From: Corynebacterium yonathiae
Lineage (GTDB): Bacteria; Actinomycetota; Actinomycetes; Mycobacteriales; Mycobacteriaceae
Reading direction: 5' to 3'
NCBI RefSeq assembly: GCF_022288805.1
Contig: NZ_JAKOPM010000004.1
Location: forward strand, 84,392 to 148,391
Length of the DNA stretch: 64,000 nucleotides
The notes beneath the pieces were generated by a model that did not search any database, was not told where the DNA came from, and worked only from the letters and a program-made list of their open reading frames with translations. Positions 8,199 through 17,546 of the stretch are shown here, piece by piece. How positions within the stretch are numbered: the first letter of the stretch is position 1; each line of letters opens with the position of its first letter. The position numbers and the translations under genes are program-made.

Positions 8199-8858
8199 AT
8201 GCCTGATTCACTACCCCGGCCCACTACCGAACTCTTCCCGGAGGCCCTCAACCTCTCGCCTAAGCAGCGCGAGGTACTCGCTGCTTTGCAACGCCATTCC
8301 GCTGGCGCCAAGGCCAGCACCGTCGCCGAAGAGCTTGGCATGCACGTCAACACTGCCCGCGGGCACATCGATGAGTTGGTCAGCGCCGGAGCCGTGAACG
8401 TACTATCCGCGCCGACTAAAGGGCGGGGACGCCCCTCCCTGATTTTTCAAGCCCGCGTACCGGATAATAAAGCGGTGGCAGAGGAATACATCACCCTCGT
8501 CGAAGTACTGACCACCATGCTAGCGGGCAAGGAAGATCTAGATGACGCCGCGTCTGCCAAGGCCATCGAAATCGGGCGCCGCTGGGCACGCGCCGCAGGC
8601 GCGGAGGACTCCGATCGCGCGCTCGATACGCTCTTTTCCACCCTGCGTGATATGGGCTTTGACCCCGCCACGCGGCCGGACTCCACCGACATTGAGCTCC
8701 AGGCCTGCCCGTTTGTCTCTTCGGGGCTTAAGCCTTCACCGTTCCTTTGCGCGGTACACGCTGGCTTCCTGCAAGAATCCAGCGATGAAGACACCATCAT
8801 TAACTTGGTTCCGCGCCAGCCTCACAATGTATGCAGGCTGGAAATTAAGCCTGCGTAA
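8199..8858 (+). CDS. HTH regulator with SufR-like C-terminal cysteines
   Basis: 219 residues from ATG 8199, chosen because AAGGCGG lies about 10 nt upstream; earlier in-frame starts (TTG 8145, ATG 8172) lack a ribosome site and the first overlaps modBC. Residues about 15-85 form a winged helix ([16 protein letters not shown], then [16 protein letters not shown]). The C-terminus has C170, C184 and C212 ([22 protein letters not shown]), a spacing like the Fe-S ligands of SufR-type regulators. It may sense oxygen or NO through a cluster and control the nitrite/molybdate genes, in the way ArnR controls nitrate respiration in C. glutamicum; that role is inferred. Its 3' end overlaps thrB tail to tail by 14 nt. 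Confidence 0.8.
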   Translation: MPDSLPRPTTELFPEALNLSPKQREVLAALQRHSAGAKASTVAEELGMHVNTARGHIDELVSAGAVNVLSAPTKGRGRPSLIFQARVPDNKAVAEEYITLVEVLTTMLAGKEDLDDAASAKAIEIGRRWARAAGAEDSDRALDTLFSTLRDMGFDPATRPDSTDIELQACPFVSSGLKPSPFLCAVHAGFLQESSDEDTIINLVPRQPHNVCRLEIKPA

Positions 8859-9774
8859 GCTCCACGCTGACGGGGCCGGCGACGGTGAGATCGAGGACGC
8901 GGAGGTTTTGCTCGCGGGCGTCGGCAAGAATACTCTCATCGATGTCCTCGGTGTGCAGCACCATCACGGTGGGGCCGGCGCCGGAAAGGTAGGCCGCATA
9001 ACCGCGGTTGCGCAGGCGGTTAACCCACTCGGCGGTCACCGGAAGCACATCTGCCCGGTACGGCTGGTGCAGGCGATCGCGGGTGCCTTCCCATAAAAGG
9101 TCCGGATAGTTTTGCAATGCAGCCACTTGCACCGCGGTGCGCGAGACGTTAAATGCCGCATCCGAATGCGTCACGTGCGACGGCAATACGCGACGCACCG
9201 CTTGGGTCGAGGCATGAAAATCCGGCACGAGCGCGGTGGCGCGAATATCTTTGTGCACCTTGATGGAAGCGGCGCGGTAGTCCGGCAGGGAGTGGCCATC
9301 GACGGGGACATGGGTCCACGACACCACGGCATCCCCCAGCACGGAGGCGGCCGCATTATCGGGGTGGCCTTCAAAAGCGGAAGAAAGCTGCACCACCTGG
9401 TCTTGGGTCAGGGGGCTTCCCGCCAGCGCATTGCCAGCGGCGACGCCCGCGACAGCGGCGGAGGCGGAAGAGCCTAGGCCACGCGACTGCGGAATATTAT
9501 TATGCGAAACCACCCGCAGGCCCGGCGCGGTAGCATCGGCTGCCGAGAGCGCGGAGCGAATCGCCTTAACCACTAGGTGGGAGCCATCGCGCGGCAGGTC
9601 TTCTGCGCCCTCACCAAAAATCTCTACCTCCAGCCCAGAGGGGGTGACCTCTACCTCGACGGTGTCATAAAGGCTTAGCGCCATGCCCAAGGTGTCGTAA
9701 CCGGGGCCCAGATTCGCCGTAGAAGCGGGAACGGTCACGATTGCTTTGGTGCCGACTTCAACTTCGATACTCAT
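8845..9774 (-). CDS. thrB: Homoserine kinase ThrB
   Basis: 309 residues, typical for the family. It phosphorylates homoserine to O-phosphohomoserine on the way to threonine. GHMP-kinase motifs are present: [20 protein letters not shown] at the N-terminus, the ATP loop [17 protein letters not shown] near residue 95, and the C-terminal [14 protein letters not shown]. It lies 24 nt downstream of hom in the usual hom-thrB arrangement. Its last codons overlap the oppositely oriented regulator gene by 14 nt, so no separate terminator fits between the two. Confidence 0.97.
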   Translation of the reverse strand: MSIEVEVGTKAIVTVPASTANLGPGYDTLGMALSLYDTVEVEVTPSGLEVEIFGEGAEDLPRDGSHLVVKAIRSALSAADATAPGLRVVSHNNIPQSRGLGSSASAAVAGVAAGNALAGSPLTQDQVVQLSSAFEGHPDNAAASVLGDAVVSWTHVPVDGHSLPDYRAASIKVHKDIRATALVPDFHASTQAVRRVLPSHVTHSDAAFNVSRTAVQVAALQNYPDLLWEGTRDRLHQPYRADVLPVTAEWVNRLRNRGYAAYLSGAGPTVMVLHTEDIDESILADAREQNLRVLDLTVAGPVSVELTQA

Positions 9775-9798
9775 AATTGTCCAGTCTATTGCGCCGGG

Positions 9799-11142
9799 CT
9801 AGCTGCCGAGGCGGATTACGGAATGGACGGCCTTGACCTCATCTAGCTCGCCCAAAGCCGCCACGATCTTGTCCAAGGTGGCTTCCTTGGCAGCATGGGT
9901 GACCACGATAAGGCGGGCGGTATCTTCGCCATCCTCCTGGCGCACCGTGCGCAGGGATACGCCATTATTGGCAAAGGCCGCAGAGATGGCCGCGAGCACA
10001 CCGGTGCGGTCTTGGACCTCCATATCGATGTGATAGCGCGTTTCCACCTCACCAAAGTCGGCAATGGGAAGATTAGCGTAGGTATTTTCACCCGGTGCGC
10101 GGCCGCCGTGGACGATATTGCGGGCTGCACCGACGACGTCGCCAAGCACGGCAGAAGCCGTAGGATTGCCACCTGCGCCATTGCCGTAGAACATCAGGGA
10201 GCCTGCGGCCTCGGCCTCGACGAAGATGGCATTATAGGACTCGCTGACAGAGGCCAGCGGGTGCTCCTTGGGCACCAAAGTGGGGTGTACGCGGGCGTTG
10301 ACAGCCTCGGAGCCGTCCTCTCGCTGGAGGCGCTCGCAGATGGCCAGCAGTTTGATGGAATAGCCGGCATCATTGGCCGCCGCGATATCCGCAGCCGTGA
10401 CCTTGGTAATGCCCTCGCAGTGCACGTCTTCAAACTTCACGCGGGTGTGAAAACCCAAAGATGCCATAATGGCGGCCTTGGAGGCGGCGTCGTGGCCCTC
10501 AACATCCGCGGTGGGATCAGCCTCGGCGTAGCCCAGGCGGGTAGCCTCGGCCAGTGCCTCATCATAAGAGGCACCCGTGGACTCCATCGCATCCAAGATG
10601 AAGTTGGTCGTGCCGTTGACGATGCCGGAGATGCGCTCTACCTGATCGCCGGCCAAGGAGCGGCGCAGCATGCCCACTACCGGGATGGCGGCGGCCACTG
10701 CAGCCTCAAAATAAAGGTCTACTCCGGCGCGGTCAGCGGCCTCTGCCAACTCGTCTGCGTGCGCAGCTACCAGCGCCTTATTAGCGGTAACTACAGATTT
10801 TCCGGAATTTAGCGCGGCGAGGACCAACTCGCGTGGGAAATCAATACCGCCAATGACCTCCACGACGAGATCGATATCATCGCGGGCGACAAGTGCCTTG
10901 GCATCATCGGTCAAAAGCTCCTGGGGCACGCCCGGGCGAAGCTTATTCTTATTTTGGATAGCAATGCCGCGAATCTCGGCGGGGCCGCCAATGCGGTGAG
11001 CAAAGGCATCAGCATTCTCTCCCAGCAAGCGAAAGACCTCAGCACCAACGGTGCCAAAACCCAGTAGAGCGATGCCAACGGTCTCGCCCTCGCCCTTGCC
11101 GGAATGCTTTTGTGCCTGAAGCTCACTAGTCAATGCAGCCAT
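9799..11142 (-). CDS. hom: Homoserine dehydrogenase
   Basis: 447 residues. The NAD(P)-binding loop ALLGFGTVGAEVFRLL starts near residue 25, the catalytic domain contains GIVNGTTNFILDAM near residue 180, and the C-terminus is an ACT domain (YHIDMEVQDRTGVLAAISAA) that mediates threonine feedback inhibition in this family. The enzyme reduces aspartate semialdehyde to homoserine, the branch point to threonine and methionine. It starts at ATG 11142 and is followed by thrB. The 175-bp gap to lysA contains its promoter region and the lysA terminator, so hom-thrB is likely transcribed separately from argS-lysA. Confidence 0.97.
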   Translation of the reverse strand: MAALTSELQAQKHSGKGEGETVGIALLGFGTVGAEVFRLLGENADAFAHRIGGPAEIRGIAIQNKNKLRPGVPQELLTDDAKALVARDDIDLVVEVIGGIDFPRELVLAALNSGKSVVTANKALVAAHADELAEAADRAGVDLYFEAAVAAAIPVVGMLRRSLAGDQVERISGIVNGTTNFILDAMESTGASYDEALAEATRLGYAEADPTADVEGHDAASKAAIMASLGFHTRVKFEDVHCEGITKVTAADIAAANDAGYSIKLLAICERLQREDGSEAVNARVHPTLVPKEHPLASVSESYNAIFVEAEAAGSLMFYGNGAGGNPTASAVLGDVVGAARNIVHGGRAPGENTYANLPIADFGEVETRYHIDMEVQDRTGVLAAISAAFANNGVSLRTVRQEDGEDTARLIVVTHAAKEATLDKIVAALGELDEVKAVHSVIRLGS

Positions 11143-11261
11143 AGTCCGTCTCCATATTGAAGTTGGGGTTAACGTGTTATTCCCGCTCGGTGCGGATACA
11201 GGACACTATACAGAACAAGCTGTCTACTTTCGCCCTAAATAGACCCACAGATAGAAAAGTC

Positions 11262-11301
11262 CCCGTCACAAGGCCTGAATTAAATTAGACCTTGTGGCGG
11301 G
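11262..11301 (-). terminator. Rho-independent terminator after lysA
   Basis: A 12-bp stem with one G-U type mismatch (arms 11262-11273 and 11290-11301) and a 16-nt A+T-rich loop lies 16 nt beyond the lysA stop. On the minus strand it is followed by ACTTTTCT, the expected U-rich tract. It ends the argS-lysA transcript before hom. Confidence 0.85.
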
Positions 11302-11317
11302 AGACAGCGGGCGCGGG

Positions 11318-12655
11318 CTAGTCTACTTCGAGAGAAAGAAGATCCTCGATGGTCTCGCGGCGCAACATCGGCTTGGTCTGGCCGACGCGCGTAGCGACAA
11401 CCGCAGGCCGCACCGCACCGTTATAGCGCGAAGACATCATGTACTGGTAGCCACCAGTGGCAGCAAAGGCAATCAAGTCTCCCGACTGGATATCATTAGG
11501 AAGCTCGCCGTCCTCAAGGAGGATATCGCCGGACTCACAGTGGAAACCTACCACGCGGGAGGGCACCTCTTCCCCATCGCTGAAGCGGTTGACCACGCGT
11601 ACGTCATACGCTGAACCGTAGAGCGCCGGGCGAATATTGTCTGACATTCCGCCGTCGACGGAGATATAGCGCCGCAGCGGCAGATCGGACTTGCCGGTTT
11701 CTACATCCTTGACGGTACCCACGCGGTAGACGGTCACCGCCGAGCCAGCGACCAGGGAGCGACCAGGCTCAACCAGGAGGAAGGGCGCCTCGATGTCCAA
11801 CTCCTCCGCGGTGCGTTTGACCGCACCGAGCATATCGCTGGCCACGCGCTCGATATCCAGCGCCTCCTCATAGGGCATATAGGGAATACCGAAGCCGCCA
11901 CCTAAGTCGAGCTCTGCCAAAGTCACGCCCAGCTCGGTATAAATCTGGCGGTACAGGCCCATTACGCGCTCGGCGGCAAGCTTGAAGCCCTCCGCATTAA
12001 AGACCTGGGAGCCAACGTGGCAGTGCAGGCCGCTCAAGTGCAGATTCTCTGCTTCCAAGCAGCGCTTAGCTGCGGCAAAAGCCGCACCAGTGGCAAGCGA
12101 AATTCCGAATTTCTGATCCTCATGCGCTGTGGCAATGAACTCATGCGTATGCGCATCAACGCCCGGCTTTACGCGAATCATCACCGGCTGAATCTTGCCC
12201 GCCTCACCTGCGATGCGATTAAGATCTTCGAGCTCGTGCTCATTATCGATGACGACGTGGCCTACACCGGCATCCACACACAGCCGCAGGTATTCTTCGT
12301 CCTTATTATTGCCATGCGTGGTGATGCGCTCGGCTGGGAATTCTGCCGCTAGTGCAATCTTGAGTTCGTTGAGGGAGGCTGCGTCCAAGCACAGGCCTTC
12401 CTCATTGACCCAATTCACGATCTTCTTAGAGATGAACGCCTTGGAAGCATAGTGCACATGCTCCGGGCCACCGAAGGCGCGGGCCATGTCTTGGCAGCGG
12501 GACCGGAAGTCATCTTCGTCGAAAACGTAGAGCGGGGTGTGGAATTCCTCCGCCAAGTCCGGCAGCGGAACGCCAGCGATGGTAACCACACCATCTTCCT
12601 CGCGCTGCGCATTGCGCGGCCAGACATGGGCGGGCAACTCATTAAAATCCGCCAT
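11318..12655 (-). CDS. lysA: Diaminopimelate decarboxylase LysA
   Basis: 445 residues. It converts meso-diaminopimelate to lysine with pyridoxal phosphate. The PLP lysine lies in [12 protein letters not shown], followed by [11 protein letters not shown], the phosphate-binding [10 protein letters not shown], and the C-terminal active-site [11 protein letters not shown]. Its ATG directly abuts the argS stop, so both are one operon, an arrangement known from C. glutamicum where arginine and lysine influence argS-lysA expression. Length and motifs are complete. Confidence 0.97.
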   Translation of the reverse strand: MADFNELPAHVWPRNAQREEDGVVTIAGVPLPDLAEEFHTPLYVFDEDDFRSRCQDMARAFGGPEHVHYASKAFISKKIVNWVNEEGLCLDAASLNELKIALAAEFPAERITTHGNNKDEEYLRLCVDAGVGHVVIDNEHELEDLNRIAGEAGKIQPVMIRVKPGVDAHTHEFIATAHEDQKFGISLATGAAFAAAKRCLEAENLHLSGLHCHVGSQVFNAEGFKLAAERVMGLYRQIYTELGVTLAELDLGGGFGIPYMPYEEALDIERVASDMLGAVKRTAEELDIEAPFLLVEPGRSLVAGSAVTVYRVGTVKDVETGKSDLPLRRYISVDGGMSDNIRPALYGSAYDVRVVNRFSDGEEVPSRVVGFHCESGDILLEDGELPNDIQSGDLIAFAATGGYQYMMSSRYNGAVRPAVVATRVGQTKPMLRRETIEDLLSLEVD

Positions 12656-14308
12656 TTACATCTTCTCCGGGGTGCTCACGCCCACCATGGTCAAGGCATT
12701 GGCCAAGACCACCCGAGATGCCTGCGCCAGCGCTAGGCGCGCGCCGTGGATAGGAGCTTCTTCCTCGCCGGCCTTGGGCAGTACCTGGCAAGAGTCATAG
12801 AAACGGTGGAATACCGCAGCGAGGTCCTCGGCGTAGCGGGCAATGCGGTGCGGCTCGCGCAGCTGAGCTGCTTCTTCCACCACTGCTGGGAATTCACCCA
12901 GCGTACGGATGAGGTCTCCCTCTCGTTCGTGCGTGAGCAGGGAAAGGTCCGCATCCTCGGCATCGACACCCAGCTCGGCTGCCTTGCGGCCGATGGAGCA
13001 CAGGCGGGCGTGGCCGTACTGCACGTAGTAGACGGGGTTATCCGAGGACTGGGATTCCCACAGGCCGAGGTCGATATCGATGCTCTGGTCCACTGAGGAA
13101 CGCACCAGGGAGTAACGGGAGGCGTCCACGCCGATGGCGGCCACGAGGTCTTCCATGGTGATGACCGTGCCTGCGCGCTTAGACATGCGCACCGGCTTGC
13201 CATCGCGCAAAAGGTTGACCAGCTGGCCAATCAGCACTTCAACAGCATCGGCATCGTAGCCCAAGGCAGCTGCTGCCGCCTTCAAGCGCGGCACATAGCC
13301 GTGGTGGTCCGCGCCCAACATGTAGATATTCAAATCATGGCCACGGTCGAATTTATCAGCTACGTAGGCAATATCGCCTGCAATATAGGCTGCATTGCCA
13401 TCGGATTTAACCACCACGCGGTCCTTGGAATCGCCGTAGTCGGTGGATTTGAGCCACCACGCATTCTCAGCCTCATACATATGGCCTTCAGCCTTGAGCT
13501 TGTCCAGTGCAGCGTCGACCGCGCCGGATTCAAAGAGGGAGTTCTCGTGGAAGTAGACATCAAAGTCCACGCCAAATTCATGCAGGGACTGCTTAATCTG
13601 CGCAAACATCATCTCTACACCGTCTGCGCGGAAGGCTTCCTGCACTTCTTCCTCGCTGCCCTCGAGCGCGGATGGATTCTTCTTCACTACGGCCGAAGCG
13701 ATGTCTTGGATATAGGCTCCGCCGTAGCCATCCTCCGGAGTTGGCTCGCCCTTCGCGGCCGCCACGAGAGAACGGGAGAAGCGGTCAATCTGGCCGCCAT
13801 GGTCATTGAAGTAATACTCCCGGGTAACCTCCGCGCCAGATGCTTCCAGCACGCGGCCCAAGGAATCTCCCACGGCGGCCCAGCGGGTGCCACCGAGGTG
13901 GATTGGGCCGGTCGGGTTGGCGGAGACAAACTCTAGATTGACCTTCTTGCCTGCAAAGGAATCATTAGAGCCATACTCCTTGCCGGCACGGAGAATCTGC
14001 GCGACGATCTCACCTTGGGCATCGGCCGCGAGACGAATATTAATAAAACCAGGTCCGGCAATATCGGCTTCCGCAATAGCGTCATGATCCGCCAGGGCCT
14101 CTGCCAACCAGCCGCCCAGTTCGCGCGGATTAGCGCCAGCTTTCTTGGCCACCTGCAATGCCACATTGGTGGCATAATCGCCGTGCTCAGGATTGCGAGG
14201 GCGTTCTACGTTTACCGTTTCTGGCAAGACGGAGGAGTCAAGCTCATGGCTTTCCATGACCTTAGTGGCAGTTTCTTTAATCAGTGTGGCCAAATCAGCT
14301 GGTGTCAT
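12656..14308 (-). CDS. argS: Arginyl-tRNA synthetase
   Basis: 550 residues, a class I synthetase that charges tRNA-Arg. The HIGH-type motif appears as [20 protein letters not shown] near residue 125 and the KMSKS-type loop as [11 protein letters not shown] near residue 375. The C-terminal helical anticodon-binding domain (residues about 430-550) is intact. It is the first gene of the argS-lysA operon; the start is ATG 14308. A tRNA-Arg(CCG) gene lies 5 kb away, but that is probably coincidence. Confidence 0.97.
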   Translation of the reverse strand: MTPADLATLIKETATKVMESHELDSSVLPETVNVERPRNPEHGDYATNVALQVAKKAGANPRELGGWLAEALADHDAIAEADIAGPGFINIRLAADAQGEIVAQILRAGKEYGSNDSFAGKKVNLEFVSANPTGPIHLGGTRWAAVGDSLGRVLEASGAEVTREYYFNDHGGQIDRFSRSLVAAAKGEPTPEDGYGGAYIQDIASAVVKKNPSALEGSEEEVQEAFRADGVEMMFAQIKQSLHEFGVDFDVYFHENSLFESGAVDAALDKLKAEGHMYEAENAWWLKSTDYGDSKDRVVVKSDGNAAYIAGDIAYVADKFDRGHDLNIYMLGADHHGYVPRLKAAAAALGYDADAVEVLIGQLVNLLRDGKPVRMSKRAGTVITMEDLVAAIGVDASRYSLVRSSVDQSIDIDLGLWESQSSDNPVYYVQYGHARLCSIGRKAAELGVDAEDADLSLLTHEREGDLIRTLGEFPAVVEEAAQLREPHRIARYAEDLAAVFHRFYDSCQVLPKAGEEEAPIHGARLALAQASRVVLANALTMVGVSTPEKM

Positions 14309-14519
14309 GTCGCACGATTCTAGTGGACTGAAAAGTCAAGTGTGAAAAGGGCCGTCCCCTAAAACTTCCCTTTGCTGCGCAAATGGCCGATAAACACTTT
14401 CTGCAACACTAATATTGCAAAATAATCGCTGGTCAACGCAGAGACGCATTACGCACGTACTGCTTAAAAGGAGTATGGTTGTGCCTACCCCCATGTCAAA
14501 AATCAACGAGGAGCACCGT

Positions 14520-15305
14520 ATGCGCATTGCGCTATTTTCCACTTGCATTGGTGACGCCCTTTTCCCGGACGTACAAAAGGCAACGGCACTGGTTCTCTCC
14601 CGCTTGGGCCACGAGGTGGTCTTCCCGGAAGAGCAGACCTGCTGCGGCCAGATGCACATCAATACCGGCTACCAAAAGGAAACGTTGGGCATGATCCGCT
14701 CCTATGCGGATGCCTTCGCGGATCCCTCTATTGACTACGTAGTTGCAGCCTCCGGCTCCTGCGTGGGTGCCGTTCGTGAGCAGCACGAGCGCATCGCCGA
14801 CCGCTTCGGCAACGCCGCCGACGTCGACGGCGCTCGCAAGACCACCCAGAAGACCCTGGATCTACCGGAATTCTTGGTAGACGTCGCCGGCGTGACTAAT
14901 GTGGGCGCATTCTTCCCCCACCGCGTGACCTACCACCCCTCCTGCCATGGCTTGCGCTTCCTGAAGCTGGGCGACCGCCCCCTACAGCTGCTCCAGGAGG
15001 TTGAGGGCATCGACCTGGTCACCCTTCCTAATAAGGAAGAATGCTGCGGCTTCGGCGGTACCTTCGCAATTAAGAATGCGGAAGTATCCCGCGCAATGGT
15101 CACCGATAAGACCCGCCATGTAAAGGAGACCGAGGCTGAATACGTCACCGGCGGTGACTCCTCCTGCCTGATGAACATCGGTGGTGCCCTGAGCCGCCAG
15201 CGTTCCGGTATCCGCGCCGTTCACATGGCTGAAATCTTGGCTTCTACCAAGGAGCACCCATGGACTCCTACCTCCGCCGCCTACTCCAAGGAGACGATGC
15301 TCTAA
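14520..15305 (+). CDS. lutA: L-lactate oxidation complex subunit LutA (Fe-S oxidoreductase)
   Basis: 261 residues from ATG 14520, which has GAGGAG six bases upstream and gives the usual family start MRIALFSTCIGD. A GTG at 14481 behind AAAAGGAG (14466-14473) is a credible alternative that would add 13 residues. Two cysteine-rich CCG motifs (EEQTCCGQMH and NKEECCGFGGTF) bind Fe-S or a related centre. LutABC oxidises L-lactate to pyruvate at the membrane. The stop overlaps the lutB ATG by one base. The 211-bp upstream region holds the promoter but no operator I can name. Confidence 0.92.
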   Translation: MRIALFSTCIGDALFPDVQKATALVLSRLGHEVVFPEEQTCCGQMHINTGYQKETLGMIRSYADAFADPSIDYVVAASGSCVGAVREQHERIADRFGNAADVDGARKTTQKTLDLPEFLVDVAGVTNVGAFFPHRVTYHPSCHGLRFLKLGDRPLQLLQEVEGIDLVTLPNKEECCGFGGTFAIKNAEVSRAMVTDKTRHVKETEAEYVTGGDSSCLMNIGGALSRQRSGIRAVHMAEILASTKEHPWTPTSAAYSKETML

Positions 15306-16810
15306 TGACCTCTTTCCTCGATACCACCCCACCGCGTGCACCGGAAGGCTACGGTAACCTGCGCGGCAGCAAGGCCTTTGTTCCCCTCGCACACGTTGGC
15401 CTAAATAACGCCACCCAGCGCCACAACCTGCAGCATGCCACTACCTCCATTCGTGAGAAGCGCTCTGGCGCTGTAGAAGAGCTTGATGATTGGCAGGAGC
15501 TGCGCGCTGCAGGCTCCGCCATCAAGGAAGATGTAGCCGCTCGTATGCCCGAACTGCTTGAGCAGTTCGAAGAGGCTGTTAAGGCGCGCGGTGGCACTGT
15601 CCACTGGGCACGCGATGCCAAGGAAGCTAATCAGATCATCGAAGGTCTGATTCGTGCCACTGGCGAGACCGATGTGGTCAAGGTTAAGTCCATGGCCACT
15701 CAGGAGATCGGCATGAACGAGCACCTGGAGGCAGCGGGCATCAACGCTCGCGAGACCGACTTGGCAGAGCTCATCGTGCAGCTAGGCGAGGATAAACCAT
15801 CCCACATTCTGGTTCCGGCTATCCACCGCAACCGCGCGGAGATTCGCGATATCTTCGTCAATAAGATGCCGAATACCGATGACTCCCTGCAGGCAGAGCC
15901 TGCCGAGTTGGCAGAGGCATCCCGCCAGTTCCTGCGCGAGCAGTTCATGAAGGCAAAGGTGGCAATCTCTGGCGCCAACTTCGGCGTGGCAGAAACCGGC
16001 ACCATCAACATCGTGGAGTCCGAGGGCAATGGCCGCATGTGCCTGACCCTGCCGGAGACCCTAATTACCGTGATGGGCATTGAAAAGCTGGTTCCTACCT
16101 TCCAGGACTTGGAGGTCTTCCTCCAGCTGCTGCCGCGTTCTTCCACTGCAGAGCGTATGAACCCATACACCTCCATGTGGTCCGGTGTTACTGAGGGCGA
16201 TGGTCCACAGAACTTCCACCTAGTACTGCTGGATAACGGCCGTACCGCCGCCCTGTCCTCCCCAATCGGCCACCAGGCCCTCAAGTGCATCCGTTGCTCG
16301 GCTTGCTTGAATGTTTGCCCAGTCTACGAGCGCGCTGGCGGCCACGCCTACGGTTCGGTTTACCCTGGCCCGATTGGCATTTCCCTGACTCCGCAGCTCA
16401 CCGGCATGAAGGACCATAACGATCCTTCCGCAAGCCTGCCTTATGCCTGCTCGCTGTGTGGCCGCTGCGACGAGGTTTGCCCGGTTAAGATTCCGCTTTC
16501 TGACGTCATTTTGGAAAACCGTCACCAGAAAGTCACCCACGCTACCCCGCCGATCGAGCCGAAGCTCTTCAAGACCATCCAGCTGCTGTGGAGCAATCCG
16601 AAGCTGTGGAACAAGGCAACCCATATGGTCGCCCTAGGCCGAATTTTGGGTGGCACCAACAAGACCATCGAATCCCTGCCACTGTTTATGTCCGGTTGGT
16701 CTGAAGGCCGCGATACCGCGGTTCCACCAAAGAAGTCCTTCCGCCAGTGGTTCGAGTCCGAAGAAGGCAAGGAACTTCTTGCCGAGGCCCGTGAGGAGTC
16801 CAAAAAGTGA
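15305..16810 (+). CDS. lutB: L-lactate oxidation complex subunit LutB (LUD and ferredoxin domains)
   Basis: 501 residues from ATG 15305, which overlaps the lutA stop. Residues about 60-300 are the LUD domain (SGANFGVAETGTINIVESEG). Two 4Fe-4S ferredoxin motifs follow: CIRCSACLNVCPVY near residue 335 and CSLCGRCDEVCPVK near residue 382. The protein passes electrons from lactate to the quinone pool with LutA and LutC. An upstream in-frame ATG at 15260 lies inside lutA and is less likely. The stop overlaps the lutC GTG (GTGA), so translation is coupled. Confidence 0.95.
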   Translation: MTSFLDTTPPRAPEGYGNLRGSKAFVPLAHVGLNNATQRHNLQHATTSIREKRSGAVEELDDWQELRAAGSAIKEDVAARMPELLEQFEEAVKARGGTVHWARDAKEANQIIEGLIRATGETDVVKVKSMATQEIGMNEHLEAAGINARETDLAELIVQLGEDKPSHILVPAIHRNRAEIRDIFVNKMPNTDDSLQAEPAELAEASRQFLREQFMKAKVAISGANFGVAETGTINIVESEGNGRMCLTLPETLITVMGIEKLVPTFQDLEVFLQLLPRSSTAERMNPYTSMWSGVTEGDGPQNFHLVLLDNGRTAALSSPIGHQALKCIRCSACLNVCPVYERAGGHAYGSVYPGPIGISLTPQLTGMKDHNDPSASLPYACSLCGRCDEVCPVKIPLSDVILENRHQKVTHATPPIEPKLFKTIQLLWSNPKLWNKATHMVALGRILGGTNKTIESLPLFMSGWSEGRDTAVPPKKSFRQWFESEEGKELLAEAREESKK

Positions 16811-17427
16811 ACGCAAAGCAGGAAATTCTAAACCGCATCCGCTCCGCCCAAAAGCAGGCTGGTCTTCCCGACCACGTTGATGCCCCGCGCGACTACCAGC
16901 ACGAAGGCACCCTGAACGCGGACGAACTGCGCGATATGCTCATTGACCGACTCGAGGACTACAAGGCCGAGGTGCACGTCACCGAGGAAGGCGAGCTGAA
17001 GCAAGCCATCGCCAAGATCCTTAAGGATCGCGAGTGCAACGACATCCGCTATGCCGAGGGCATGGATGCCAGCCTATTCGAAGGCTTCGACGCGAAGCCG
17101 GACGATAACAGTGTCGATCCGCGCACCCTCAATGAGACCGACGCAGTGGTCACTTATTCCCATGTCACCTCCGCCCAGACCGGCACCATCGTGCTCGAGT
17201 CTGATGAACGTTGCGGTCGTCGCGCGCTCACCCTAGTTCCGGATCGCCACCTGTGCATCGTCCACCAGGATGAGATCGTCTACGGCATCCCCGAGGTCAT
17301 CTCCCGCATGGATCCAGAGAAGCCTGCAACCTGGATTTCCGGCCCTTCCGCCACCTCTGATATCGAGCTCACTCGTGTCGAGGGCGTACACGGCCCACGT
17401 GACCTCATCGTCCTCATCGTCAAGTAG
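16807..17427 (+). CDS. lutC: L-lactate oxidation complex subunit LutC (LUD domain)
   Basis: 206 residues starting with GTG 16807, which shares four bases with the lutB stop. It is a single LUD-domain protein (TDAVVTYSHVTSAQTGTIVL, then RALTLVPDRHLCIV). LutC is required with LutA and LutB for growth on L-lactate; its own chemistry is not defined. It closes the operon and is followed by a weak hairpin at 17436-17460. Confidence 0.93.
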   Translation: MNAKQEILNRIRSAQKQAGLPDHVDAPRDYQHEGTLNADELRDMLIDRLEDYKAEVHVTEEGELKQAIAKILKDRECNDIRYAEGMDASLFEGFDAKPDDNSVDPRTLNETDAVVTYSHVTSAQTGTIVLESDERCGRRALTLVPDRHLCIVHQDEIVYGIPEVISRMDPEKPATWISGPSATSDIELTRVEGVHGPRDLIVLIVK

Positions 17428-17435
17428 GTTACATA

Positions 17436-17460
17436 GCCCTCGCCCCCGGCCGGTGAGGGC
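17436..17460 (+). terminator. Weak hairpin after lutABC
   Basis: A 9-bp stem with one mismatch (GCCCTCGCC at 17436-17444, GGTGAGGGC at 17452-17460) starts 9 nt after the lutC stop. No T-run follows on the plus strand, so it would be a poor intrinsic terminator by itself. Confidence 0.45.
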
Positions 17461-17479
17461 ACCCACCTGCTGTGAAGAT

Positions 17480-17540
17480 GATGCTAAAAGCATCAAAGAA
17501 GCATAGGCTAGGTCTACCAGTTGTTTTTATTCTGGAGACC
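17480..17540 (+). promoter_or_regulatory. Palindrome and ribosome-site hairpin upstream of S33 peptidase
   Basis: A perfect inverted repeat GATGCT-AAA-AGCATC (17480-17494) is followed by a possible -10 (TAGGCT). The leader then folds into a stem: GGTCT (17511-17515) and CCAG (17517-17520) pair with CTGG and AGACC (17532-17540) around an 11-nt A+T-rich loop. The only ribosome site, GGAG at 17534-17537, lies inside the right arm, ten bases before the ATG. Translation may therefore be held back until the stem opens; this is inferred from sequence alone. Confidence 0.5.
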
Positions 17541-17546
17541 TAATCT

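Noticed and set aside
11143..11261. Riboswitch or attenuator before hom
   Set aside because: No stem pair, leader peptide or aptamer-like core can be recognised apart from the lysA terminator.
5147..14430. Shared TGCAAAATAAT and ACTAATATTG near the starts of the nitrite reductase and lutA operons
   Set aside because: The two elements occur in different relative orientation, one copy includes coding bases, and matches of this length between A+T-rich stretches are expected by chance in 64 kb.
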